Of a stretch of 8,518 nt of DNA, positions 1 to 6,532 are shown piece by piece. Origin of the DNA: Desulfobacula sp. (GTDB taxonomy: Bacteria > Desulfobacterota > Desulfobacteria > Desulfobacterales > Desulfobacteraceae); NCBI GenBank assembly GCA_023139225.1, contig JAGLNZ010000392.1, forward strand, positions 1-8,518, written 5' to 3'. Numbering within the stretch: position 1 is the first letter of the stretch; every line of letters begins with the position of its first letter. The translations under genes and the position numbers were made by a program. Under the pieces are notes generated by a model. The model was not told the origin of the DNA. It did not search any database and saw only the letters and a list, made by a program, of their open reading frames with translations.

Positions 1-1391
1 TCATTTGTTCCAATGCTGAAAAAATCAACATGCTCTGCAAGGTGTTCAGCCATAATTACAGCAGATGGCACTTCAATCATAATTCCAAGAGGGATATCCT
101 TATTAAAAATTTTATCTTCATGTTCAAGTTCAAGGATTGCTTTATTAATCACCTGTTTGACCTGAATAATTTCTTCAACACAAGAAATCATGGGAATCAA
201 CAACTTGATATTGCCAAAGGCCGCCGCCCTGAAAATGGCTTTTAGCTGTGTGATAAAAATATCCTGATTTTCAAGACAGAACCTTACTGCCCGCAGCCCT
301 AAAGAAGGGTTGGCCTCTTCAATAGCCGTCAGATATGGATTAACTTTATCCCCATTAATATCAAGTGTCCTGATAGTGACACTCTGTGGACTCATTAATT
401 CCACAAGCTCTTTATATTTACATAAAAGTTCATCTTCCGTCGGAAACCGTTTTAAATTAAGGTATAAAAACTCCGTTCTGAAAAGACCGATATCGGTTGC
501 CCCATAATCTTTTGCTGCAACGACTTCTTCCACAAGCTCAATGTTGGCCATAAGGTTTAAAGAAACGCCGTTCTTTGTTACAGCGGGAAGATGGCTCTGC
601 CTTTCTATATCGGCTCTGTATAGTTCGAATTTTGCCATACGCTCTTCATATTTAAAGAGCGTATCTTCGTCAGGATTGATAATCAGTGTGCCCAGAGAGC
701 CGTCAACAATTAAAATGTCATCGTTATTAACACTAACGGTTGCACTGCCAAGCCCAAAAACCGAAGGAATTTTTAATGACTTTGCAACAATACTGGTGTG
801 GGAGTCTTTCCCCCCTCGATCAGTGACAAATCCTTTTATCCGCTCAAGCTGTATCTGACTGGCGTCCGCAGGCGATAAATCATGAGCAACAATGATTACA
901 CGTTTATTAATATCTGAAATTTTAATATCCTGGGCACCAACGAGATATGACATGATCTTGTCTGAGACCTGGACAATATCATTTACTCTATCCTGCAAAT
1001 ATGGGTCATCAATTTGCTGAAACATGTCTTTGACTTTTCTGGATACTTTTCTCAGCGCCCATTCAGCATTGATTTGCTCCTGGGAAATAGTATCGATGGT
1101 CTTGCCATACAGCATTTTATCCTTAAAGAGCACCATATGTGTCTCAAGGATATTTAAATTCTCACCCAGATCTTCATCAAGGGAGTCAATGACCTTGGCA
1201 TGATCATTTTTTGCTTTTAAAACAGCGTGTTTAAATCTGTCTATTTCTTTTGGTACCAGGGCATCACTGACCGGATACCGTTTAATAATGTTGACCCCTT
1301 CCTTGTCAACAATATATGCTTTACCAATGCAGATACCGGGTGAACCGCTGATTCCTTTAATAGTTATCTGTCCTGACTTTGAAATATTCAT
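1..1391 (-). CDS. ptsI: Phosphoenolpyruvate-protein phosphotransferase (PTS enzyme I), 3' end cut by window
   Basis: Enzyme I takes the phosphate from PEP onto a histidine and passes it to HPr in the cytoplasm. My reverse-strand translation gives 463 residues, starting MNISKSGQITIKGISGSPG. The phospho-acceptor His198 lies in GGKDSHTSIVAKSL. The PEP-barrel motifs follow: GLFRTEFLYL (Arg305), RTLDINGDK (Arg341, Lys349), IMIEVPSAV (Glu440) and SIGTN (Asn463). From memory, all sit exactly nine residues after their E. coli counterparts (H189, R296, R332, K340, E431, N454), so the protein is collinear and intact. About 110 C-terminal residues, including the expected active-site Cys, lie outside the window. 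The ATG is preceded by GGAGA (1401-1405) inside the end of ptsH, 9 nt away, and the two genes are 2 nt apart, so they are co-transcribed and probably translationally linked. Oddities are Asn346 in place of the usual first Gly of DIGGDK, and KD in place of RT before the active-site SHT. Confidence 0.96.
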   Translation of the reverse strand, partial: MNISKSGQITIKGISGSPGICIGKAYIVDKEGVNIIKRYPVSDALVPKEIDRFKHAVLKAKNDHAKVIDSLDEDLGENLNILETHMVLFKDKMLYGKTIDTISQEQINAEWALRKVSRKVKDMFQQIDDPYLQDRVNDIVQVSDKIMSYLVGAQDIKISDINKRVIIVAHDLSPADASQIQLERIKGFVTDRGGKDSHTSIVAKSLKIPSVFGLGSATVSVNNDDILIVDGSLGTLIINPDEDTLFKYEERMAKFELYRADIERQSHLPAVTKNGVSLNLMANIELVEEVVAAKDYGATDIGLFRTEFLYLNLKRFPTEDELLCKYKELVELMSPQSVTIRTLDINGDKVNPYLTAIEEANPSLGLRAVRFCLENQDIFITQLKAIFRAAAFGNIKLLIPMISCVEEIIQVKQVINKAILELEHEDKIFNKDIPLGIMIEVPSAVIMAEHLAEHVDFFSIGTN

Positions 1392-1393
1392 TT

Positions 1394-1675
1394 TTATAAT
1401 TCTCCAAAACCGGCTTCAAAAAAATCAACGATCTGATCAAGAATCATCATATCTTCCTGATTTTCAATTTCTACCACAATCTTAGTTCCTTTCACAGCAC
1501 ACAGTGTAAGTATGTCAATAATACTTGTTGCATCGACTTTAGTTGAGTTTACACTAAGCCATATGTCAGATAAAGCTGCCTCAGCTATTTGTGCTATTTT
1601 GGACGCTGGCCTTGCGTGCATTCCAAGTTCATTTTTAACCGATGTTTTGCGGGTAATTATTTTGCTGTTCTTCAA
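1394..1675 (-). CDS. ptsH: PTS phosphocarrier protein HPr
   Basis: This 93-residue protein receives phosphate from enzyme I and hands it to EIIA domains or regulators. The active-site His20 is in LGMHARPAS. The seryl regulatory site maps to Ser51 in DATSIIDILTL, and the 31-residue spacing equals that of His15 and Ser46 in standard HPr. Ser51 could be a target for HPr kinase, but no kinase gene is visible here, so that is inference. The C-terminal FFEAGFGEL is typical of the family. The start is TTG (1673-1675). An in-frame TAA lies 36 nt upstream and no ATG or GTG comes between; the next Met is Met19, inside the active-site motif. The Shine-Dalgarno is weak (AGAAAG/AAGA). The gene is slightly long for HPr (usually about 85-90 residues). 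It is first in an operon with ptsI directly downstream. Confidence 0.95.
   Translation of the reverse strand: MKNSKIITRKTSVKNELGMHARPASKIAQIAEAALSDIWLSVNSTKVDATSIIDILTLCAVKGTKIVVEIENQEDMMILDQIVDFFEAGFGEL
1401..1405 (-). promoter_or_regulatory. Ribosome binding site of ptsI
   Basis: GGAGA on the minus strand, 9 nt before the ptsI ATG and lying inside the last codons of ptsH. It fixes the ptsI start and suggests translational coupling of the two genes. Confidence 0.75.
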
Positions 1676-1705
1676 TCTTATTCTTTCTATAAAAAATTTT
1701 TCTTT

Positions 1706-1734
1706 TCTTTATATCTTTCCCCAAAAAATGTCAA
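1706..1734 (-). promoter_or_regulatory. Probable sigma70-type promoter of ptsH-ptsI
   Basis: On the minus strand a perfect -35 box TTGACA (1729-1734) is followed after 17 nt by TAAAGA (1706-1711), or after 15 nt by the better -10 match TATAAA (1708-1713). Transcription would begin near position 1700, giving a leader of roughly 25 nt before the TTG start of ptsH. The -35 is convincing; the choice of -10 is open. Confidence 0.45.
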
Positions 1735-1806
1735 TGTAAGACAAGGCTTCTGAGTTGACTGTTATATTTTTGTATGATAGGCCTTTGCTTTACCGGCTAA
1801 AACAGC

Positions 1807-1834
1807 AGATATTTGTTAATTTTACCAAATTTCT
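1807..1834. promoter_or_regulatory. Imperfect palindrome, candidate operator upstream of the LOG-family gene
   Basis: A 28-bp inverted repeat centred between 1820 and 1821, with 11 of 14 positions pairing. Its strongest arms are ATTTG (1811-1815) and CAAAT (1826-1830). It sits where a -35 box would be expected for the consensus -10 at 1848-1853, about 40 bp before the predicted transcription start. This is the spacing of a class II activator site. The region is AT-rich, so chance symmetry is possible. The arms do not match the E. coli CRP consensus. Confidence 0.3.
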
Positions 1835-1847
1835 ATCCGTACACGAT

Positions 1848-1853
1848 TATAAT
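1848..1853 (+). promoter_or_regulatory. Consensus -10 element for the LOG-family gene
   Basis: TATAAT matches the sigma70 -10 consensus exactly. Transcription would start near 1860, leaving a leader of about 20 nt with GGAA (1869-1872) as ribosome binding site. No acceptable -35 is present at 16-18 nt (CCAAAT at 17 nt), so the promoter may be weak or activator-dependent. A similar six-base match could arise by chance in such AT-rich DNA. Confidence 0.35.
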
Positions 1854-1880
1854 AATAAGAAAACTATCGGAATAATCAAC

Positions 1881-2549
1881 ATGAAAAAACATCATGACAA
1901 CGGAAAATATCCCATTAATGATTTTAAAACAGGTGAATCATGGCGGTTGTTTAAAATCATGGGAGAATTTGTAGAAGGAATCGACGCGTTACATAATCTT
2001 GGCCCTGCAGTATCTATTTTCGGATCTGCAAGAACCAATTGCGACCACCCCTATTATAAAAAATGTGAGAACCTTGCAGCCTTGTTTGCCAAAAACGGAT
2101 ATTCGATTATTACCGGCGGAGGCGGCGGAATTATGGAGGCTGCCAATAAAGGGGCGGCAAAAGGAGGGGGTGATTCTGTAGGGTTAAACATTACACTGCC
2201 GTTTGAACAAAAGCCTAATCCCTATGCAACCACTCAAATAGAATTTAAATATTTTTTCGTTCGAAAGGTTATGTTTTTAAAATATGCCCAGGCCTTTATT
2301 ATTATGCCGGGAGGTTTTGGAACCCTTGATGAGTTGTTTGAAACCATAACATTGATTCAGACGCAACGTATCAGAAAGGTTCCGGTTATTCTTGTTGGTA
2401 AAGCCTACTGGGAAGGCATGGTCCATTGGGTGACAGACAAATTTTTAGAAGAAAAAATGATATCAAAAAAAGATCTTGGTCTTTTTCATCTTTTGGATGA
2501 TCCTGAAAAAATTATCCGGGTGGTAGTGGATTTTCATAAGAATCGGTAA
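1881..2549 (+). CDS. LOG-family nucleoside 5'-monophosphate phosphoribohydrolase (TIGR00730-type Rossmann-fold protein)
   Basis: This 222-residue cytoplasmic protein belongs to the family formerly called lysine decarboxylase-like and now linked to LOG. Characterised members cleave AMP or cytokinin ribotides into free base and ribose 5-phosphate. Visible marks are AVSIFGSAR (43-51), the glycine-rich loop ITGGGGGIMEAANKGA (77-92), FVRK with the likely catalytic Arg128, and MPGGFGTLDELFE (142-154) with the likely catalytic Glu151. Length is normal for the family. The reading frame is open back to a TTG at 1755, but ATG 1881 is preferred: GGAA stands 8 nt before it, the family homology begins soon after, and the upstream 42 codons look like promoter DNA. 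It is transcribed away from ptsHI and ends 5 bp from the convergent adenylate cyclase gene. The true substrate cannot be read from sequence; AMP is the default guess. Confidence 0.92.
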   Translation: MKKHHDNGKYPINDFKTGESWRLFKIMGEFVEGIDALHNLGPAVSIFGSARTNCDHPYYKKCENLAALFAKNGYSIITGGGGGIMEAANKGAAKGGGDSVGLNITLPFEQKPNPYATTQIEFKYFFVRKVMFLKYAQAFIIMPGGFGTLDELFETITLIQTQRIRKVPVILVGKAYWEGMVHWVTDKFLEEKMISKKDLGLFHLLDDPEKIIRVVVDFHKNR

Positions 2550-2554
2550 AAAAA

Positions 2555-5500
2555 TTATCTTGCAACACCTTTTGAAAAATAAAAGGCTGTATTTAAGGGT
2601 AATTTTTTTATACCAATTTTGTTCATTATATCTTTTTTTGTTTCTTCCATTGTGGAAAAACCCTGGTCAGAATAAAAGGATTTACAAAACATTTCTCCCC
2701 ATGAATTAAGATAAATTGCTGTATATTCCGTCACTTTTCGTTGCTGCTTGGGTGCATAAAAATTGATGGATATAAACAGACAGACCACCCTGTTTTTAAG
2801 CAGCAACTGGTCAAAACTGATAACTTTATTTAACACGGGGCTGAAAAAATCATATATATTTTTAAAAAGTTTGCGAATATCATCAAAAGTCACATAGGTC
2901 GAATTAGGAACTAAATTAATGGTAATATTTTCATTATAAAGACTATTGTTAATCAACCATGCTCCAATCTCTTCAATGGTGTTTGCTTTACTTAAAGATT
3001 CTTCCTGATTAGAAAGTAATCTGGCATTTTTATTAAAAAGCTCCCAGGTTCCAATTTGATTATTTTTCTTAACGTATTTAAGATGCAGGCCCTGGAAATG
3101 TCTGTCACTCCTTGATATGAGAAGAACTTTTTCAACTTTGCCCTTTTGTTTTGAAAATTCAATAAAAACTTTCCGGCCAAGTACTGTCCGATCTTCAGGG
3201 CTGATCATAGACCGGCCATGGAACTGTCTTTCAAATGTTTTGTTTACAATTTTATATTTTTTGACCATATATTTTTCAATGGTATTTGAAAGTTTAGCTA
3301 TATCACTGTATACCCAGGTTTTAAAACTGCCGATTTTAAATATTTTTTCTTTATTCCATCCCCATTTGGCCATACATTTTTCAAGGAGTATTTTTCTAAG
3401 GCCAAATACGGTATTCTCAATTTCAGAATCTTTTGAGATGCCAAGCTTTAGAAAAAAACAACTCAACAAAATTTCGACTGATTTTTCATCTTTAGCAGTT
3501 TCATAATACTTGAGAAGATATTTTAATAAAATATAGTATGAATCATTCTGAGCAAGTTTTAAATGTTCTCCTGAATTCATCCACTCATCTTTATATTTAT
3601 TGCACAAAAGGGACTCTTTCCCATACTCATAAATATACTTTTCAAGAAGCGCCATTTTGATCACGGATTTAAAGGGACTTTTGAGCCATTTAAACATCTG
3701 CCACATGGAAGCACCAAAATATTCACTTGTTGATATGGCGTGGATATCACCCAGGTCAATATATCTTTTTTGTTTTGTCAAATTTGCAACATCATTTAAA
3801 ATACTATTATAATAATTTATACTGATTGCGGTTGGCAAAACCGACCACAGTGGTATCTTGCCGGCGACATAAATCATTGTTCGGTAAAATTCTTCTTTTA
3901 ACAATCTTGTTTGTGCAGAACCTGAGCTTTCAATGGTTGAATCACCGAAATCACTGTTTTTGGCCTTAAGGATGTCCACTAAAAAAAAAGTTACCTTGGT
4001 ATCAAACTGCTTACCAGCCATATTTTCCAGTATTTCCAGTTTCTTTTTAAACAATTTAATGTCTTTAAAACTGAAATTTTCTTCGTTTATACAGACCCAG
4101 TAATCGATGTCCGAGTCTGCTGTCTGGGCAAGGGACCCGGTACTTCCAATGGTGAAAAGCCCTTCAATTGCATAATTTGGCAAGCGTCTGGCAACAAAGG
4201 CATCATCGCTTATATATTTTTTTAAGACTTCTTGTGTCTCAAGGCTTGGAATATAATCGCAAAGGCCATGGGGCGTTCGATCATGAATATTTTCAGCTCC
4301 TGGAAAAACGATATTTTCATGGAGCAGAAAGGGTATAATTTGAAACAAATCTGCCTGTTTGGGCTTAAAAATATCAAAGGCGGTTAACAGGCTGAGTTGA
4401 TTTTGTTTTAAAAATTTTATCTCACCATAATGGATGAACTCACTGAAAATCAGCATATCTATTTCTGAAACAATTCTTTCATCCATATGTGGCATGTCTT
4501 TAAAAGAAAGCTGAAATTTTCTGGCGTTATAATCTAAATTATCTGTTCGGATGAGTGATTTACTATTTAAAGGAAACCTGCAAAACCTTGCATGCACACC
4601 GGAAAAATCAGTCTGATCAATGTGTGAATTTAAAAAAGAGACAGCTGAAATTTTCGAGTAAGCAAAACAGGCACAAAAAAGGTCGGTCTGATTAAAAGAA
4701 GTTCTTGAAATTGTAGAACTCAAAAACGATGCATCCTCCAGGTCTGCATTATTGAAATTGCAATTGTAGATGGAAACATTTTGAAAACTGCAATTTTTAA
4801 ATACAGCCCCTTTTGCATTAACATTAATAAAAAAGGCATTATCAAAATTAACACCATCAAATTGCGTCTTTTGCATATCAATATTGTAAAAAATGCTGCT
4901 CTTGAAAAAAGCGTTCAAAAATGATGCCCTTGAAAAATCACAATTCTGAATAATGCATTTATTGAAAAAAAGAGCCGGGGCAATAAAAGTAGAAGAAGAA
5001 AGGTCTGCATTATTAATTATTTCACCTTCAAAATCAATGGAAGCTGCTTCCTTCCTGGCTTTCAACACTTCTATCTTTTTTTCACTTGGGCTTAAAAAAA
5101 GTTTTTTTATCAATCCTTTTGATTTTTTCGATTCCTGTTTGACCAATTGAATAGTGGGATTAAATTCAGCTTCAATACTTAATTTTTCCTGTGTCAAAAG
5201 CTGTTTTGTTTTTTCGATAAACTGGATCACGTCAATTCTAACGGAATCTTTAGAATCGTTGTCATATTTTTTTAAAATTTTGACAACCCGTTCAGGTCTT
5301 TTTTTAATCATTCCCAATACACAGGCAAGGTTCACTTCAAAATTTGAGTTTAAATATTTTTCTTTATTCAGAGCAATGTCCTGAATAAAGAAAAAAGAAA
5401 TTTTCGATAACGCGGATATTTCGATATTTATTACCGGTATAAGGGTAGGATAATTATCACGTACTATTTCCAGCAATGTATACAGCGGCACTTTTCCGGA

Positions 5501-6427
5501 AACGACAAGTGCTTTAAAGGCATGGAAGGCTTCTTGTTTATCACATTTATAAAATATTTCCAAAATCGGATAAAAAATTTCAGGGTAGACCCCCATTGAA
5601 GAGTTTTCAATAATGTTGTAAATGACAATCCTAACTTTCTTAACCTCTTCTGTTACCAGAATCTCTAAAAGTAACTTAGAAGGGATTTTGGTGAGTATCA
5701 TTGCAAGCGCTTTAAGTCCTGTGATTTTTATTTCAGGAGATTGAGATTGTATTTCATTGGAGATAATAAGATCAGGATCTCTTAAATCAGGATTGATATT
5801 ATTTAGAAATGGATCTGCATCCCTTTGCCTGTCAAAAAGACCGGCATAGAATTCGACTACTGCTTTTCGTTGTTTAATTGATCTTAAAATTCGGTTAAAT
5901 GAAAATCCGAATTTCAACCTGACGCTTGGACCGGTTTGAAGATATTGATCAACAAAAGCAAGGCGGGCAGGTTCTGGAACTGTGGTAATAATTTTGCCCA
6001 TGGCACCGACCGGCACAAGCCCTTTGTAAACCCCCTTAAATGCCAGATAAGACCCCTTTCCGTCAAACTCAAGCAACAGCGTCTTAAAAAAAAAATTTAA
6101 ATCATTAAACGCCATTTCCGGCTTGATTTGAGCATATACCCTGGCACACACAGACGCGGATACTTTCATGCCTTTTAACCATTGCTCTTTATCGGATGGA
6201 TCTGCTAAAAGGTTGCGAATTTTTGTTTGAATGGCCTCAAGACCTATTCTGGCATTATTTCTTACAGAAAAATGATAAGATATTATACCAGCCAAAACCG
6301 GTAGGATTGCATGGCTTGGGTCTAAATTCTCTGAGTTTTTAACAACGACAGCCTTTTCTTCTTCAGATAATTTTTCCCATTGGGCTTCAAATGTATTGAA
6401 ATCAAAATCTGTGATTAAAGATGTCAT
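2555..6427 (-). CDS. cyaA: Class I adenylate cyclase with N-terminal helical-repeat and pentapeptide-repeat domains
   Basis: A 1290-residue protein predicted to convert ATP to cAMP. The CyaA-type core begins near residue 650. It shows LFTIGSTGSLAQTADSDIDY (757-776) with the probable metal-binding Asp773 and Asp775, then LLKEEFYRTMIYVAGK (842-857), YIDLGD (889-894) and SEYFGASMWQMFKWLKSPFK (901-920), all close to E. coli CyaA. Residues about 1-440 are helix-rich and HEAT/armadillo-like. A basic linker (431-460) leads to pentapeptide repeats (about 463-620). No signal peptide or membrane segment is seen. After the core, residues 1098-1270 follow the first part of the E. coli regulatory region (GTWELFNKNA; NSWGEMF) and then stop, so the last 200 or so residues of enterobacterial CyaA seem to be missing. 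The ATG at 6425-6427 has only a distant GGGA, 14 nt upstream. cAMP synthesis is a strong prediction; the roles of the extra domains are unknown. Confidence 0.93.
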   Translation of the reverse strand: MTSLITDFDFNTFEAQWEKLSEEEKAVVVKNSENLDPSHAILPVLAGIISYHFSVRNNARIGLEAIQTKIRNLLADPSDKEQWLKGMKVSASVCARVYAQIKPEMAFNDLNFFFKTLLLEFDGKGSYLAFKGVYKGLVPVGAMGKIITTVPEPARLAFVDQYLQTGPSVRLKFGFSFNRILRSIKQRKAVVEFYAGLFDRQRDADPFLNNINPDLRDPDLIISNEIQSQSPEIKITGLKALAMILTKIPSKLLLEILVTEEVKKVRIVIYNIIENSSMGVYPEIFYPILEIFYKCDKQEAFHAFKALVVSGKVPLYTLLEIVRDNYPTLIPVINIEISALSKISFFFIQDIALNKEKYLNSNFEVNLACVLGMIKKRPERVVKILKKYDNDSKDSVRIDVIQFIEKTKQLLTQEKLSIEAEFNPTIQLVKQESKKSKGLIKKLFLSPSEKKIEVLKARKEAASIDFEGEIINNADLSSSTFIAPALFFNKCIIQNCDFSRASFLNAFFKSSIFYNIDMQKTQFDGVNFDNAFFINVNAKGAVFKNCSFQNVSIYNCNFNNADLEDASFLSSTISRTSFNQTDLFCACFAYSKISAVSFLNSHIDQTDFSGVHARFCRFPLNSKSLIRTDNLDYNARKFQLSFKDMPHMDERIVSEIDMLIFSEFIHYGEIKFLKQNQLSLLTAFDIFKPKQADLFQIIPFLLHENIVFPGAENIHDRTPHGLCDYIPSLETQEVLKKYISDDAFVARRLPNYAIEGLFTIGSTGSLAQTADSDIDYWVCINEENFSFKDIKLFKKKLEILENMAGKQFDTKVTFFLVDILKAKNSDFGDSTIESSGSAQTRLLKEEFYRTMIYVAGKIPLWSVLPTAISINYYNSILNDVANLTKQKRYIDLGDIHAISTSEYFGASMWQMFKWLKSPFKSVIKMALLEKYIYEYGKESLLCNKYKDEWMNSGEHLKLAQNDSYYILLKYLLKYYETAKDEKSVEILLSCFFLKLGISKDSEIENTVFGLRKILLEKCMAKWGWNKEKIFKIGSFKTWVYSDIAKLSNTIEKYMVKKYKIVNKTFERQFHGRSMISPEDRTVLGRKVFIEFSKQKGKVEKVLLISRSDRHFQGLHLKYVKKNNQIGTWELFNKNARLLSNQEESLSKANTIEEIGAWLINNSLYNENITINLVPNSTYVTFDDIRKLFKNIYDFFSPVLNKVISFDQLLLKNRVVCLFISINFYAPKQQRKVTEYTAIYLNSWGEMFCKSFYSDQGFSTMEETKKDIMNKIGIKKLPLNTAFYFSKGVAR
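4568..4972 (-). repeat. Pentapeptide-repeat region inside the adenylate cyclase (27 in-register units)
   Basis: Residues 486-620 of the cyclase. A central Phe, Leu, Ile, Met or Ala recurs exactly every five residues from Phe488 to Phe618, 27 units without a break; 24 of the 27 are Phe, Ile or Leu, and the others are Met518, Ala538 and Ala613. Typical units are CDFSR, CSFQN, CNFNN, ADLED and TDFSG. Earlier partial units (FEGEI, NADLS) lie in another register near 466-481. Known pentapeptide repeats fold as a right-handed quadrilateral beta-helix, here long enough for about seven turns. A protein-binding or spacer role is inference. Bases have diverged between units, so this is not a recent DNA tandem duplication. 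Confidence 0.88.
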
Positions 6428-6448
6428 GGTAAATATAATTTTCCCGTT

Positions 6449-6477
6449 TTTACATTTATAAATAAAAATGATATATG
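6449..6477 (+). promoter_or_regulatory. Possible promoter of parE
   Basis: TTTACA (6449-6454, five of six matches to the -35 consensus) and TATATG (6472-6477, four of six to the -10) are separated by 17 nt. The start would be near 6484 with a leader of about 49 nt. It would overlap the cyclase promoter region head to head. Low information in AT-rich DNA; tentative. Confidence 0.25.
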
Positions 6478-6492
6478 GGTATGTTTAAAATC

Positions 6493-6521
6493 AATATAGT
6501 AATTTAACTTTTATACCACAA
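6493..6521 (-). promoter_or_regulatory. Possible promoter of the adenylate cyclase gene
   Basis: On the minus strand, TTGTGG (6516-6521) is followed after 17 nt by TATATT (6493-6498), five of six matches to the -10 consensus. The start would be near 6486 with a leader of about 58 nt. The -35 is poor and the region is very AT-rich, so this is tentative. Confidence 0.28.
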
Positions 6522-6532
6522 TAGAATAATTT

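Noticed and set aside
541..858. 105-codon plus-strand open frame
   Set aside because: Antisense to conserved enzyme I active-site sequence; a shadow frame.
1755..1778. TTGACT ... TATGAT as a promoter for the LOG-family gene
   Set aside because: The spacer is only 12 nt, too short for sigma70; no better-spaced partner was found for either box.
1755..1880. N-terminal extension of the LOG-family protein from TTG 1755 (42 extra codons)
   Set aside because: No ribosome site at the TTG, no family similarity in the extra residues, and the stretch holds promoter-like DNA; ATG 1881 has GGAA at proper spacing.
2568..2586. Hairpin CCTTTT-(7 nt)-AAAAGG near the convergent gene ends as a terminator
   Set aside because: Only six mostly A-T pairs and no T-run directly after it on either strand; on the minus strand the T-run is about 12 nt away.
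3117..3506. 129-codon plus-strand open frame
   Set aside because: Lies wholly opposite the clearly coding adenylate cyclase; no recognisable domain and no ribosome site evidence.
4568..4972. DNA-level tandem repeat or antifreeze/quinolone-resistance (Qnr) gene
   Set aside because: The repeats are protein-level pentapeptides inside a continuous cyclase frame; no separate gene start exists there, and the bases differ between units.
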